A stretch of DNA of 40,574 nt from Marinomonas communis (GCF_004363305.1 NZ_SNZA01000005.1:301014-341587), one strand, 5' to 3'; positions 7,604 through 17,182 are shown, counted from the stretch's first letter. Notes: a model not told the origin generated them from the letters alone. A program made the numbers and translations.

Positions 7604-8890
7604 TTATGCAAGCAGTTGGATAGCGAAGGTCGCTAAGATCAACATGAATGCACCACCAATGCGCGATGAAATTTGCGCAAATGGCATCAACTGCATACGT
7701 TTGCTGGCAGCCAGTACCGCAACGTCACCAGTACCGCCCATGTTAGCCATACATAGACCACCAGTAATTGCCGACTCTATTGGGTAGAAGCCCATTAGAC
7801 GGCCGACAATACCAGCACCGATTGCTGCACCAAGCACCGTGGCGAATACCATAGCGAAGTACATAGGGCTTAGCGCGTCAATGATCTGGTTAAGATCTGT
7901 GTAGGCAACACCGATGCCCACAAGTAATGCTGGGGTTAAGTTGCTAACAACGAACGTGTACCAAGCGTGAGCTGCTTTTTCTAGGCGCTCAGGCATTAAA
8001 CCAGAGACTTTGATCAAAGCGATAGATAGGATCATCAGCGCATAAGTGTGCATGCTGATAACCGTTGATAGCAATGTGCCTAGGAAGAACATGCTGATAG
8101 CAATCAGTGCGCCCATGCCAAGCTTTTTAACATCCAAAGAATCGCTTGACGTTGACTTGTCTTCAATTGCTTCTTCTGAGCCACGGATAAGCTCGCCATT
8201 ACCCGTCCAAGAAGGCTTCATATTGCCCACTTTGTTCAACAAGCCCGCGATGACAATGGCAATAGCGTTACCGATGGCTAGCGCTGGTACCATTTGTGAC
8301 ATCAGTGTCGAAGCGTCCATACCAGTACGGCCAGACATGATTTCAACAAGCGGTACTGCGCCAGCGCCCATGCCGCCACCCATGATAGGTAGAGCGATCA
8401 ACATTAGAGATTCAAACAGGTTCTTGCCGAAAAACAGACCTACAACGCCTGCGAATAGGAAAGAGATTGCAACAGCACCCAAGATAACTGGGATGTACTT
8501 TAGCGCTGCTTTTTTAAGAGTATCCGTACTCATGCCCAAAATAGAACCTGTCACTAGGCTGGCTACATAGAAAGAAAGGAAGCCACCGCTCTTCGTGAAC
8601 GTTGTGATTTGCTTTTCAATGTCACCTGACAAGAATCCACTGTGGAAAAGGTATGATGAACCGAAGATAACCACGATAGCACCACCACCAAAGAATTGGT
8701 TGATAATAGGGGTGCGGTCACCTAGGTAGTTCAGGATGAAACCAACAATAACCATTGCGCCTAATGCGCCAATCATACCGCCTGGTAACTGGTTAAAAAA
8801 GGTTGCAAGTAGGATGACAAACGCCGCGATTAGAAGAACAATTTTAACTTCACGCTGGTCGTTTGGGGAGACTGCTTCGTTTGTAATCAT
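7604..8890 (-). CDS. 2-hydroxycarboxylate (citrate/malate) Na+ symporter, 2-HCT family
   Basis: A 428-residue integral membrane protein with about eleven hydrophobic segments. It carries the two GGxG re-entrant-loop motifs that define the 2-HCT family (MGGGMGAGAVPL in the first half, NMGGTGDVAVL in the second). CitS, CimH, MleP and MaeN belong to this family and move citrate, malate or lactate with Na+ or H+ or by exchange. Length agrees (about 430-450). No citrate lyase or malolactic genes are nearby, so the substrate is open; the downstream CitA/DcuS-type kinase supports a di- or tricarboxylate. Citrate or malate is the best guess. Confidence 0.9.
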   Translation of the reverse strand: MITNEAVSPNDQREVKIVLLIAAFVILLATFFNQLPGGMIGALGAMVIVGFILNYLGDRTPIINQFFGGGAIVVIFGSSYLFHSGFLSGDIEKQITTFTKSGGFLSFYVASLVTGSILGMSTDTLKKAALKYIPVILGAVAISFLFAGVVGLFFGKNLFESLMLIALPIMGGGMGAGAVPLVEIMSGRTGMDASTLMSQMVPALAIGNAIAIVIAGLLNKVGNMKPSWTGNGELIRGSEEAIEDKSTSSDSLDVKKLGMGALIAISMFFLGTLLSTVISMHTYALMILSIALIKVSGLMPERLEKAAHAWYTFVVSNLTPALLVGIGVAYTDLNQIIDALSPMYFAMVFATVLGAAIGAGIVGRLMGFYPIESAITGGLCMANMGGTGDVAVLAASKRMQLMPFAQISSRIGGAFMLILATFAIQLLA

Positions 8891-9078
8891 GAAGAATACT
8901 CTCTATTAGTTTGTGATTATTATTGCAGCGCAGTCTACCAATCTTTGATATTTACAGAAGTCCCCGAGAGATTAAGAAAGTAAAAGGTGTATTTGTAACT
9001 TTTGAAACCTTTAAATCTTATTTCAATGGTTTTGTAGTTTTATATAAAGGCGAGGGAGGTGTTTTATGGAGATGATGA

Positions 9079-9112
9079 AAATGCGCCATTTTCATGGGAA
9101 AACAGCGCATTT
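9079..9112 (-). terminator. Hairpin downstream of chemoreceptor gene
   Basis: AAATGCGC (9079-9086) pairs with GCGCATTT (9105-9112), with an inner TTTTC/GAAAA stem and ATGG loop. It lies 10 bases past the chemoreceptor stop on the minus strand. A T-run after the stem is missing, so termination strength is uncertain. Confidence 0.5.
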
Positions 9113-9121
9113 AGCGGGTTT

Positions 9122-10696
9122 TTAGTGAGAGTGATTGGCTTTAAAGCCAATTCTGAATCCTCCCCAATGCTTACCCTTAACGTAGATCGGGATGGATAAG
9201 TCATGCAGAATATCCCCTGTATCACGCTTGTAAGTTTGCAATAAAAAAGAATCTGTATGGCTGCCACAGCGTCTTCCAGTCGGGTCATCAAAGATGCGTT
9301 TGGTACGATTGTTTATCAAATCTTTATCGTAATCTCCGCTTAATGGCTGTGTATAACGGCGATTATGGGTTGGAAAGTAGCCTTTTTTATCTACGGCCCC
9401 AGCATACAAAATATGTTGATGACGCTCTAAAATGGGCTCTTGAATATCCGGTAGTCCCTGATCTGTCATTTGATCGTAAGCCGTCGAATACTTAGTAGGG
9501 TTAGTATTAGGGATCGGAGTATAGTTCTGCTCAAATAATGCGCTTTCTGTAATGCGCCCCTGATCAATCCATGATTCAAATAATTGGCCAATAGATTGTG
9601 CCGCGGTTCTGCCTTCTGCCAACGTTTCGGCAAAGAAACTAGCATGCGGAATACCATCCAGTGACAGAAATACACTCTCTGCGCCTTGGCTAAGACCGCT
9701 GGCTTGCCCCGAGAGTTCTTCACTGCGGCGCGATAAGGTTGCCAAAGCTGCACTGATGTCATCAATTGAACTGTTGATTTGCAAGCTAGTGGTTTGAAAG
9801 CCTAAGCTGGATTGTTTTATTTCTTCCATGGATTGGGACGCTTCTTGTACATCCTGAGTAATGCCTAAGAAGGTCTGTGTGACTTCGGTGAGTTCTGATT
9901 CTAATAACTGACTCTGCTGAGTGACTTGGGACATATCATCCCGGGTGCGAAGGGTATTGCTACGTACCTCATTTAACATATCTGCGATTTGCTGTGAGGC
10001 TTCGGCGCTTTTTCCTGCAAGGGTACGCACTTCATCCGCCACGACGGCAAACCCTCGACCTTGTTCTCCTGCACGGGCCGCTTCGATGGCCGCATTCAAC
10101 GCCAGTAAGTTGGTTTGTTCCGAAACGCCCTTAATAACATCTGTAATCGTCTCGATGTCGTCAGCACTCTGCTTTAGTCGTTCAAGCTGTTCAGCAGCAC
10201 TGTTTACAGCCAATGCCAGTGATGAAACTCGTTCAGCACCTTCACGTAGTTTATGCTCGGACTGTGATGCCGCTTGAGCGGTTTGTTCCATAGTTTGATT
10301 GACTGTCACGATGTGGTTAGAAAGTTGTTCACCCGTTTGGCTCAAATCCGATGTGGCGCCAGAAATCTGCTGACTGTGATTTTCAACATCCTGAATACTG
10401 GTAGTAAGGCTGTCTACCGCAAAAGAAACCTCGGCTGACCTGATGGCCATTTGCGAAGCCGTGGAGGAAACGGTGGAAGCGATCGTTGAGGTGCTGCTCG
10501 GAGCAGAAACTTGCTCGTTACAAGTGAACTTATTAGAGGAATGGTTTGTGTTGAGATGGCTCGCCATCGCAATGATCCCATTTAAAGCACAGATGACGCT
10601 AGCAAGCGCTGCGAACCAGATAGGGATACCACCTAACAAAACAGCTGTTATGGCAACAATAACCATTATCACTGTAGCAATCCAAATGCGCACCAT
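9122..10696 (-). CDS. Methyl-accepting chemotaxis protein with C-terminal sensor-like domain
   Basis: A 524-residue chemoreceptor. Two adjacent N-terminal membrane segments (about residues 2-20 and 23-43) leave almost no periplasmic loop. The cytoplasmic coiled-coil signalling domain follows with the conserved hairpin tip [20 protein letters not shown]. About 170 residues after the coiled coil form a separate globular domain (from about 350; conserved-looking features [42 protein letters not shown]) that resembles a Cache/PAS-like half domain and probably binds ligand in the cytoplasm. The start at 10696 is preceded by GGAG eight bases away; an in-frame TTG at 10714 overlaps that site. No che genes adjoin it, so it is an orphan receptor. 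The ligand is unknown. Confidence 0.88.
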   Translation of the reverse strand: MVRIWIATVIMVIVAITAVLLGGIPIWFAALASVICALNGIIAMASHLNTNHSSNKFTCNEQVSAPSSTSTIASTVSSTASQMAIRSAEVSFAVDSLTTSIQDVENHSQQISGATSDLSQTGEQLSNHIVTVNQTMEQTAQAASQSEHKLREGAERVSSLALAVNSAAEQLERLKQSADDIETITDVIKGVSEQTNLLALNAAIEAARAGEQGRGFAVVADEVRTLAGKSAEASQQIADMLNEVRSNTLRTRDDMSQVTQQSQLLESELTEVTQTFLGITQDVQEASQSMEEIKQSSLGFQTTSLQINSSIDDISAALATLSRRSEELSGQASGLSQGAESVFLSLDGIPHASFFAETLAEGRTAAQSIGQLFESWIDQGRITESALFEQNYTPIPNTNPTKYSTAYDQMTDQGLPDIQEPILERHQHILYAGAVDKKGYFPTHNRRYTQPLSGDYDKDLINNRTKRIFDDPTGRRCGSHTDSFLLQTYKRDTGDILHDLSIPIYVKGKHWGGFRIGFKANHSH

Positions 10697-10928
10697 ACTA
10701 CATACTCCAAGCAATTTAGTTTTTCTTTGATTACAACATTAGGTCCAGCTTATTGCATCAGTGCTACGACGAAAGTAGTACGAGCAATGTAAATTAGCAA
10801 AAAACGATTTAATGTGAATAAAGTGTAGCTCTAATTCATAAAAGCGTATCAATGACGGCTCAGGATATCGCGCCATCACGCGACATACGTTAACCTACAA
10901 ACATTACATTGTTTTCTAGAGGTGACAG

Positions 10929-11966
10929 ATGACTTCGGTTATAAAACAGCGCTTAAAGCTGGATATGTTTTGGCCAACCTTGGATCCGTTTTTATTTTGT
11001 GCTTTCCATAATGACCGCTTTCCGAAGGGCAACGGCGCATTAGGACCTTCGGCTTCGCTAGCGGGACGTAACATTGGTCAGGATTTTGCGGGTATGGATG
11101 GCTGGCGCATGTACCATGGCAGTAAAGTGCCAGGTTTCCCAGCGCATCCGCATCGTGGCTTTGAAACCGTGACCATTGTTAATGAAGGCTTTGTCGATCA
11201 TGCTGATTCGATGGGCGCTGCGGGACGTTATGGCCAAGGTGATACCCAATGGATGACCGCTGGTAAAGGGGTTCAGCACTCGGAAATGTTTCCACTGGTC
11301 TTCGAAGACAAGCCTAACCCTATAGAGTTATTTCAGGTGTGGTTAAACTTGCCAGCCAAAAACAAAATGGTTGAGCCTCATTTTGCCATGTTATGGAATG
11401 AGCAAACGCCAGTTACTACGGTTAAAGATGAGTCTGGCCACACAACTCAGGTGAAAGTGGTGGCTGGGACATACCATACCCCAAGCGGTGAAGTGATTTC
11501 TCCACTTGCACCACCGCCGGATTCTTGGGCCGCTGATGCAAACAATGATGTCGCCATATGGATTGTAGATCTTGAACCCAATGCGAGTTGGACGTTACCA
11601 GCAGCCAGCGCTGGGCTGAATCGAACGTTGTACTTTTTTGAAGGGGAAAGTGGTACTTTTGATGGGCTTAAGGTCGCAGTACAAGAAGCCTATGTTGTAG
11701 ACAGTCAATCCGCCGTCGACATCCACAACACAGGTTCAAAAGCACGTTTTCTGTTACTGCAAGGCCGCCCAATCAGCGAGCCTGTACAGCAGCATGGTCC
11801 GTTTGTCATGAACACGCGCCAAGAGCTTCAGCAGGCTTTCTATGACTACCAACAAACTCAGTTTGGCGGATGGCCATGGCAGGCGAGTGATCAAACTCAC
11901 GGTAATGATAAGGGCCGTTTTGCAAAATATGCCGATGGAAAGGTCGAAGAGCCAGGCACGGTCTGA
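10929..11966 (+). CDS. Pirin family protein
   Basis: A 345-residue bicupin. The pirin metal site is intact: HPHRGFETVT gives His73 and His75, and GKGVQHSEMF gives His117 and Glu119, which bind Fe in characterised pirins. The C-terminal pirin cupin follows from about residue 200. Family members act as redox-sensing cofactors or as quercetin 2,3-dioxygenases; which applies here cannot be read from sequence. The ATG at 10929 has GAGGTG just upstream. It is convergent with the GtrA gene with 16 bases between them, and the 232 bases upstream, shared with the divergent chemoreceptor gene, show no clear site. Confidence 0.9.
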   Translation: MTSVIKQRLKLDMFWPTLDPFLFCAFHNDRFPKGNGALGPSASLAGRNIGQDFAGMDGWRMYHGSKVPGFPAHPHRGFETVTIVNEGFVDHADSMGAAGRYGQGDTQWMTAGKGVQHSEMFPLVFEDKPNPIELFQVWLNLPAKNKMVEPHFAMLWNEQTPVTTVKDESGHTTQVKVVAGTYHTPSGEVISPLAPPPDSWAADANNDVAIWIVDLEPNASWTLPAASAGLNRTLYFFEGESGTFDGLKVAVQEAYVVDSQSAVDIHNTGSKARFLLLQGRPISEPVQQHGPFVMNTRQELQQAFYDYQQTQFGGWPWQASDQTHGNDKGRFAKYADGKVEEPGTV

Positions 11967-11982
11967 ACTCTAAGTGACCAAA

Positions 11983-12381
11983 TTAAGCTTTAAATACCCA
12001 GAACTTCGACAATGAGAAGTTGACCAGCATTCCGGCAAGGACGCCAGGAATCATGGCGAGGTATGGGTAGAGAGGCATATCAATAAGTGCCTGTTGTTCA
12101 CCAAAACCCATCAGCAAGACGAATACGCCCCAATTCGGGATAAAGCCTATTAGCGAAGCTAAGAAAAATTTGCCCCACTGCTGGTGGGCCTTCTCACTAT
12201 GCTCCGCATCTTGGAAGGTGAACACCCGGTTTAGCCACCAATTTGACGTGACAGCCGCCCAAAATGAAATGGCGCGGGCGGTTGGGTAGGGGAGCCAATG
12301 AGAGGCTAGCCAGAGAACTAAAGCATCGACTAGGAAGCCAATTGCTCCTACCATGCCGAACTTAATAAATTGTTGTTTCAC
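11983..12381 (-). CDS. GtrA-family membrane protein
   Basis: A 132-residue protein with four predicted membrane helices and the GtrA signature (FGMVGAIGFLVDALVLW at the start, then SFWAAVTSNWWLNRVFTF). GtrA proteins act in flipping or positioning polyprenyl-linked sugars for cell-surface polysaccharides. No glycosyltransferase gene adjoins it here, so it is a detached member. Length agrees with the family (about 120-140). Confidence 0.88.
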   Translation of the reverse strand: MKQQFIKFGMVGAIGFLVDALVLWLASHWLPYPTARAISFWAAVTSNWWLNRVFTFQDAEHSEKAHQQWGKFFLASLIGFIPNWGVFVLLMGFGEQQALIDMPLYPYLAMIPGVLAGMLVNFSLSKFWVFKA

Positions 12382-12508
12382 AGTCTGCTTTTTAAATTTG
12401 AATCATTCCAAGGTGTTATGTGAAATATTCTATTTATTCCTTTTACAAATAGAACGCAAAACACCATCCTACGCCCATCAGCTATGGGTAACGGGAGAAT
12501 ACTAGGCT

Positions 12509-13393
12509 ATGTGGGTCTTTGTCACACTATTTGCTGCAGCATGCCAAGCAATGCGTACAGCGTATCAGAAAACCTTATCACAAGAGCAAGGTTTCCTTCA
12601 TGCTACCATGGCACGTTCGCTTTATGGCCTTCCTTTGGTCTCTGTGTACTTGATTGTCTGCTGGATCTTCATTGGTGGCGTTCGGTTTCCCGAGGCGGGG
12701 AGCTTTATATTATTTGCCACTATTTGTGCTATGGCTCAAGTGTTGGCGACTTACTTAATGCTTAGAGTGTTTCAGTCGGGCAGTTTTACATTGGGTACAT
12801 TGCTGGCGAAAACGGAAGCTGTGTTGGCCGCTTTAATTGGTATCCCTCTATTGCACTACTCCTTAAGCCTTTTGGGATGGGTAGGGATCATATTGGGGGT
12901 TGCTGGAGCTTTGGTAATGAGTTTGCGCTTAGAAACATTACGACACGCCCACAAAGACATTTCTCTCATCGCAGGGCTTGGTAGTGGTTTATGCTTCGCT
13001 GTCACGTCTGTTACCGCGGCGATGGCCAGCCACTCATTACAGGGATCCTTGATTACCAGTGCTGGCGTCACCTTATGGTATGTACTAGCCTTTCAGTCAG
13101 TGTTGCTATGTGCTTTACAGATTTATAAGACGAAAGACATCAAAGCTCCGATTAATAGGTCAGTACGCTTGAGTTGGAAAGTGGGGGTTTTAAGCTCCTT
13201 AGGCTCGATTGGCTGGTTTACCGGATTTGCCTTGGTGAATCCCGCGCTAGTCAAAACGCTCGGCCAAGCTGAAATACTGGGGACTTTGTATTTATCTAAG
13301 CGACGCTTTAATGAACGCATCACTGCCCAACAGTGGTTTGGTGGGGCAATGATTCTGGCCAGTGTGATTTTAGTAACACTGGCAACGATTTAG
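12509..13393 (+). CDS. EamA/DMT-family transporter
   Basis: A 294-residue protein with about ten membrane segments and two DMT repeats. The start MWVFVTLFAAACQAMRTAYQ and the centre (LRVFQSGSFTLGTLLAKTEAVLAALIG) fit EamA transporters. The second half ends with KTLGQAEILGTLYLSKRRFNE and a final helix. The ATG at 12509 has GGGAG 11 bases upstream. Two further plus-strand genes follow with gaps of 12 and 19 bases, so the three may be one operon. The substrate is unknown and it is clearly different in sequence from the EamA protein at 4406. Confidence 0.87.
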   Translation: MWVFVTLFAAACQAMRTAYQKTLSQEQGFLHATMARSLYGLPLVSVYLIVCWIFIGGVRFPEAGSFILFATICAMAQVLATYLMLRVFQSGSFTLGTLLAKTEAVLAALIGIPLLHYSLSLLGWVGIILGVAGALVMSLRLETLRHAHKDISLIAGLGSGLCFAVTSVTAAMASHSLQGSLITSAGVTLWYVLAFQSVLLCALQIYKTKDIKAPINRSVRLSWKVGVLSSLGSIGWFTGFALVNPALVKTLGQAEILGTLYLSKRRFNERITAQQWFGGAMILASVILVTLATI

Positions 13394-13405
13394 AATGAGA
13401 GAGTT

Positions 13406-13768
13406 ATGCAAACGCATCATAGTATTAATTACGTAGAAATGGCTGCCTGTGACTTAGAAGCCAATAAGCGCTTTTTCGAACAGGCCTTTGGTTGGAGCTT
13501 TGAGGACTTTGGGCCGGATTACACCGCGTTTAAAAACTCAGGCTTAGAAGGGGGCTTCTTTCGTGCTGATTTTACCTCACGGCCTCAAAATGGCGCAGCT
13601 TTGGTGGTGTTATACAGCGATAACTTAGAGGCCAGCTTGGACACTGTTCGTCTTTATGGCGGCAGTATTGAACAAGAAATTTTCGAGTTTCCCGGCGGTC
13701 GTCGTTTTCACTTCCTCGACCCATGTGGCAATGAATGGGCCGTGTGGTCCAAATTAGCTACAGAGTAA
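13406..13768 (+). CDS. VOC-family (glyoxalase/bleomycin-resistance fold) protein
   Basis: A 120-residue single VOC domain: a beta-alpha-beta start (INYVEMAACDLEANKRFFEQAFGW) and the second half ending FHFLDPCGNEWAVWS, where the DPxGNExxVW motif is characteristic. Metal-dependent lyases, dioxygenases and antibiotic-binding proteins all use this fold. The Glu in the last motif could be a metal ligand, but the function is not assignable. It sits 12 bases after the EamA transporter gene and probably shares its transcript. Confidence 0.87.
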   Translation: MQTHHSINYVEMAACDLEANKRFFEQAFGWSFEDFGPDYTAFKNSGLEGGFFRADFTSRPQNGAALVVLYSDNLEASLDTVRLYGGSIEQEIFEFPGGRRFHFLDPCGNEWAVWSKLATE

Positions 13769-13787
13769 AAAAAGAGAGGCACTCACA

Positions 13788-13985
13788 ATGCAGCCTTTGT
13801 CCGAAGAAGAGATCTTTTGTCCCTACTGTAATGAATGTATTTCCGTGCTGATTGAAGTAAGCACGGAAACGGATGAATACATTGAAGACTGCCAAGTCTG
13901 TTGCCGCCCCATCGTTTTTCATATTGAAGTTGATGAAATGGGCGAGCAAAGTCTCAGTGTTAGAGCTGAAAACGATGTTTGGTAA
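13788..13985 (+). CDS. CPXCG-motif cysteine-rich small protein
   Basis: A 65-residue acidic protein with two cysteine pairs, FCPYC (residues 11-14) and DCQVCCRPI (near 36-40), in the layout of the CPxCG family of small Zn-ribbon-like proteins of gammaproteobacteria. The molecular role of the family is not established. The ATG at 13788 lies 19 bases after the VOC gene, with AGAGAGG nearby as ribosome site. The stop codon is three bases from the end of the convergent DUF2721 gene. Confidence 0.9.
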   Translation: MQPLSEEEIFCPYCNECISVLIEVSTETDEYIEDCQVCCRPIVFHIEVDEMGEQSLSVRAENDVW

Positions 13986-13988
13986 CGT

Positions 13989-14393
13989 TTAACGTTTAAA
14001 GCGCGCCTTGAAATCGACCTTGAAGGTTTTAAGGTGCACGTCTAACGCATCGCAAGAAATATTGATTTCTCTGACTGACAAAAACAGTGAATAGAGTAGG
14101 CAAGCCAAGCTTGCTGCAAAAATATAGCCACCGATTGCCTCATATCCCCAATACAAAGCCATCATAGACACCACACATAGACAGAAGCTGATGACCCCCG
14201 CTTCTTGCATGCGGCGAATCAAATAGATTCTTTTACGCAGATTAGCAATTTGCTGTTGAGTATTTTCAGTGCTGTGCTCAGGATCGAAATTACGAATCAA
14301 TGAAGCCAGTGTGACGAAACGGTTTGTGTAGGCGAGAAGTAACAATGAAACCGCAGGAAAAAGCATGGCAGGAGTGGTTAAAGAGATGGACAT
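13989..14393 (-). CDS. DUF2721 membrane protein
   Basis: A 134-residue protein of the DUF2721 family. The N-terminal helix LTTPAMLFPAVSLLLLAYTNRF is the family hallmark; a basic cytosolic stretch (LRKRIYLIRRMQEAGVISF) and two further helices follow, then a charged tail. I prefer the ATG at 14393, which starts right before the conserved helix. An in-frame TTG at 14477 would add 28 polar residues not expected for the family. The function is unknown. It lies downstream of ansA on the same strand and could be read through from it. Confidence 0.82.
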   Translation of the reverse strand: MSISLTTPAMLFPAVSLLLLAYTNRFVTLASLIRNFDPEHSTENTQQQIANLRKRIYLIRRMQEAGVISFCLCVVSMMALYWGYEAIGGYIFAASLACLLYSLFLSVREINISCDALDVHLKTFKVDFKARFKR

Positions 14394-14512
14394 AATCAGA
14401 TTCTCGATCACATTGTAGTGATTTAAATCATCCTCTATGGCCGCTTTTGTTTCAACCTGCCATGCGCATTTTTTCAACGCTTAATGCTATTGTAAGTTTC
14501 GTTAATGCTGAA

Positions 14513-15529
14513 TTAGCACGAATACTCGCCAATAATATTATCAGACCAGAGAGTCTGAATTTCATTAAAGCTATGGCCCTTGGCAAGTAGCCAGTGAACT
14601 TTTGAGAACGCAGCTTCTAAGGTCATGTCTTTACCATCAAGGATCGACAATCGTTCAAGTAGCGAACCTGCAGCATAGGCTCCTGTCGAAGTGCCACCAT
14701 GAGCACACTGGGTAACATTAATCACCAGCTTTTTATTGGCTTGCATTGCTTCTAAGAATGCCACCAAGTCTGGGTTAGAGTCGGCAATGTTACCTGCGCC
14801 ATAGGTTTGTAAAACGATGGCTTGGCATTGGTCGTCCTGCAAAAAACCTTGGTAAGCACTGCTTGGCAGGCTAGGGTATAAAGGTAAAACCCCAACACTG
14901 TTGGCAGCAAAGTCATAGTCTCTAGGGCTTGGGGCATGAGTTAACAAGTGATTCAACTGCACGCCAGTAAATTGCTTATGGATCGATAGCTTTGCAAGTG
15001 GCTCGGCATTGAATGACTGAAAAGCCGCAAAATCATGACTGCTAAACTTGGTCACTCGGTTTGCTTGCATCAAAGTGTGGTGGAACAACACTGTCGCCAT
15101 ACCAAAACTTTCTTCTCCTGCAATGGCAAGTGCCGCTTCCAAATTGCTGATACCATCACTTCGACTCATGCCTAACGGAATCTGTGAGCCAGTAATAATG
15201 ACATTTTTGTCACAAGCACCCAGCATGTAAGACAAAACAGAAGCGGTGTACGCTAATGTGTCGGTGCCATGCAGCACAATGAAGCCTGAGTAGGCTTGCC
15301 AGTTTGACTGCAATGTATCGTAAATTTTACACCAATGGTCAGGTGTGATGTTTGAACTGTCGATTAATGGATTAAGCTCAATAACATCGAACTCTGGCAG
15401 CCCTTGTAAACTCTCACCAAGGGTGTCATGGATACGCTCGTTTAGTCCCGCAGCAGGCGCTAATCCTTGCTCGGTTTGAACCATTCCAATGGTGCCACCT
15501 GTATATACGATAAGAATTTTGTGTGTCAC
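14513..15529 (-). CDS. ansA: Type I (cytoplasmic) L-asparaginase
   Basis: A 338-residue asparaginase without signal peptide, hydrolysing L-asparagine to aspartate and ammonia in the cytoplasm. Both catalytic threonine motifs are present: YTGGTIGM near residue 10 and HGTDTLAYTAS near residue 90. Length matches E. coli AnsA (338). The start is a GTG at 15529 with AGGAG five bases upstream. It begins nine bases after aspA, so the two form an operon that turns asparagine into aspartate and then fumarate. Confidence 0.95.
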   Translation of the reverse strand: MTHKILIVYTGGTIGMVQTEQGLAPAAGLNERIHDTLGESLQGLPEFDVIELNPLIDSSNITPDHWCKIYDTLQSNWQAYSGFIVLHGTDTLAYTASVLSYMLGACDKNVIITGSQIPLGMSRSDGISNLEAALAIAGEESFGMATVLFHHTLMQANRVTKFSSHDFAAFQSFNAEPLAKLSIHKQFTGVQLNHLLTHAPSPRDYDFAANSVGVLPLYPSLPSSAYQGFLQDDQCQAIVLQTYGAGNIADSNPDLVAFLEAMQANKKLVINVTQCAHGGTSTGAYAAGSLLERLSILDGKDMTLEAAFSKVHWLLAKGHSFNEIQTLWSDNIIGEYSC

Positions 15530-15538
15530 GTTATCTCC

Positions 15539-16948
15539 TTATGATCCGCTCTTTGCTCGAGTTGGAGCGATCATGTTCTCTGGCTTAAGCAATTCATTGA
15601 GCTCGTCTTCGGTCAGTAATGACTCTTCTAAGATAAGCGATTTCACTGTTAAGCCGCTAAGCAGTGCTTGGCGCGCAATGCGTGATGCATTTGCGTAGCC
15701 AATGTGGGGCACCAACGCGGTAATGATGCCAATGCTGTTCTCAACATGCGCAAGACAGGCGTCTTGGTTGGCTTGAATACCACGAATACATTTGTTTTCG
15801 AGCATCTCACAAGCCTGCTTCAGCATTTTTAATGAGTTCAACAGATTATAGATAATCATTGGCTCCATCGCGTTTAGCTGGAGCTGGCCTGCTTCGGCTG
15901 CAAGGGTGACAGCTAAGTCAGATGCCATGACCTGATACGCCGTTTGGTTCATGGCTTCAGGAATCACAGGATTAACTTTGCCTGGCATAATAGATGAGCC
16001 AGGTTGCATTTCAGGTAGTCTAATTTCCCCAAATCCAGTTCTAGGGCCACTTGAAAGTAAGCGCAAGTCATTACTCATCTTACTTAATTTGATGGCCAAA
16101 CGCTTCAAAATCCCTGAGAAGAACACAAATGCGCCCATATCTGATGTCGCTTCCACAAGGTTCGATGCAGGAACCAGTGGCTTCTTAGAGATAATGGCAA
16201 GCTTCTCGATCGCTTTTTTAGAGTAGCCTTCAGGTGTGTTGATGCCTGTACCGATAGCGGTTCCACCTAGGTTTACTTCGCATAGCAGGGCACAGGCTTC
16301 TTTGATGCGATCAATGTCTTCACCGAGAGTGACAGCAAATGCGTCAAACTCTTGCCCTAGTGTCATGGGGACAGCGTCTTGTAGCTGTGTACGGCCCATT
16401 TTTAACACATGGGAAAACTCTTTGCCTTTATCTTCCAAGGCATTTTTCAATGATGCCAAGGCTGGTACGAAATTGTCTGCCGCAAACTGAATACCAAGAC
16501 AAGCTGCAGTTGGGTATGCATCATTGGTCGATTGAGAGCGGTTTACATCGTCATTTGGATGCAGGAACTGGTACTCACCTAGACCGTGGCCTAATTTTGT
16601 CAATGCGATGTTGGCAATGACCTCGTTGGCGTTCATGTTGGTCGATGTACCTGCACCACCTTGAATAACGTCCACAATAAATTGCTCATGGTACTGTCCG
16701 TTAATCAAATCTTGGCAGGCATAGACAATGGCATCTGCCTTGCCTTCATGCAGCAAACCAAATTCTTGGTTTGTTCGAGCAGCAGCGGCCTTCACCATAG
16801 CAAGTGCCTTAATTAACTCTGGGAAGTGCGAAATTGGCACACCAGTGATGGAGAAGTTTTGTGCAGCCCTTAATGTCTGAATGCCATAGTAAGCATCTGC
16901 TGGGACATCTAAATTGCCTAGTAGATCGTATTCGGAGCGAGTATTCAT
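15539..16948 (-). CDS. aspA: Aspartate ammonia-lyase (aspartase)
   Basis: A 469-residue fumarase/aspartase superfamily enzyme that deaminates L-aspartate to fumarate and ammonia. The superfamily signature GSSIMPGKVNP contains the catalytic Ser of the mobile loop, and NLGGTAIGTGINTP and RSQSTNDAYPT are further active-site stretches. Length is close to E. coli AspA (478). The ATG at 16948 has AGGA at suitable spacing. It is the first gene of an aspA-ansA operon. The 234-base divergent gap to the XRE regulator contains repeated TTGATG elements that might bind a regulator. Confidence 0.95.
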   Translation of the reverse strand: MNTRSEYDLLGNLDVPADAYYGIQTLRAAQNFSITGVPISHFPELIKALAMVKAAAARTNQEFGLLHEGKADAIVYACQDLINGQYHEQFIVDVIQGGAGTSTNMNANEVIANIALTKLGHGLGEYQFLHPNDDVNRSQSTNDAYPTAACLGIQFAADNFVPALASLKNALEDKGKEFSHVLKMGRTQLQDAVPMTLGQEFDAFAVTLGEDIDRIKEACALLCEVNLGGTAIGTGINTPEGYSKKAIEKLAIISKKPLVPASNLVEATSDMGAFVFFSGILKRLAIKLSKMSNDLRLLSSGPRTGFGEIRLPEMQPGSSIMPGKVNPVIPEAMNQTAYQVMASDLAVTLAAEAGQLQLNAMEPMIIYNLLNSLKMLKQACEMLENKCIRGIQANQDACLAHVENSIGIITALVPHIGYANASRIARQALLSGLTVKSLILEESLLTEDELNELLKPENMIAPTRAKSGS

Positions 16949-17078
16949 AGTAGCATCCTAAAAAAGATGGGCGGCACCACCGAGCATGCCGCTAGTGCCT
17001 GACTTGTTTGTACTTTTGGATCATAGTAGATATTGAAACGAATACGGCAGGGAAAAGGGAGTTTGTAAGCTGGTTTAA

Positions 17079-17112
17079 ATTGATGTTATTTGATGTTTTA
17101 ATAGCATCAATT
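17079..17112. promoter_or_regulatory. Repeated TTGATG elements between aspA and XRE regulator gene
   Basis: TTGATGTTAT (17080-17089) and TTGATGTTTT (17090-17099) are direct repeats on the plus strand, and TTGATGCTAT occurs inverted, covering 17102-17111. The outer pair forms the inverted repeat AATTGATG / CATCAATT (17078-17085, 17105-17112). They lie about 70 bases before the XRE start codon and 130 before aspA. They look like an operator cluster, and the adjacent XRE protein is the first candidate to bind. Confidence 0.45.
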
Positions 17113-17182
17113 AACGCTATTGTTTGAGTTTAACTACTCTTTTGATAGGGTTACTATGCGAAAAACATGTTGGGGGAGTGTT

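Noticed and set aside
8046..8570. 174-codon plus-strand open frame inside the symporter gene
   Set aside because: Antisense shadow of a well-supported 2-HCT gene; its translation has no recognisable domain and is biased by the opposite reading frame.
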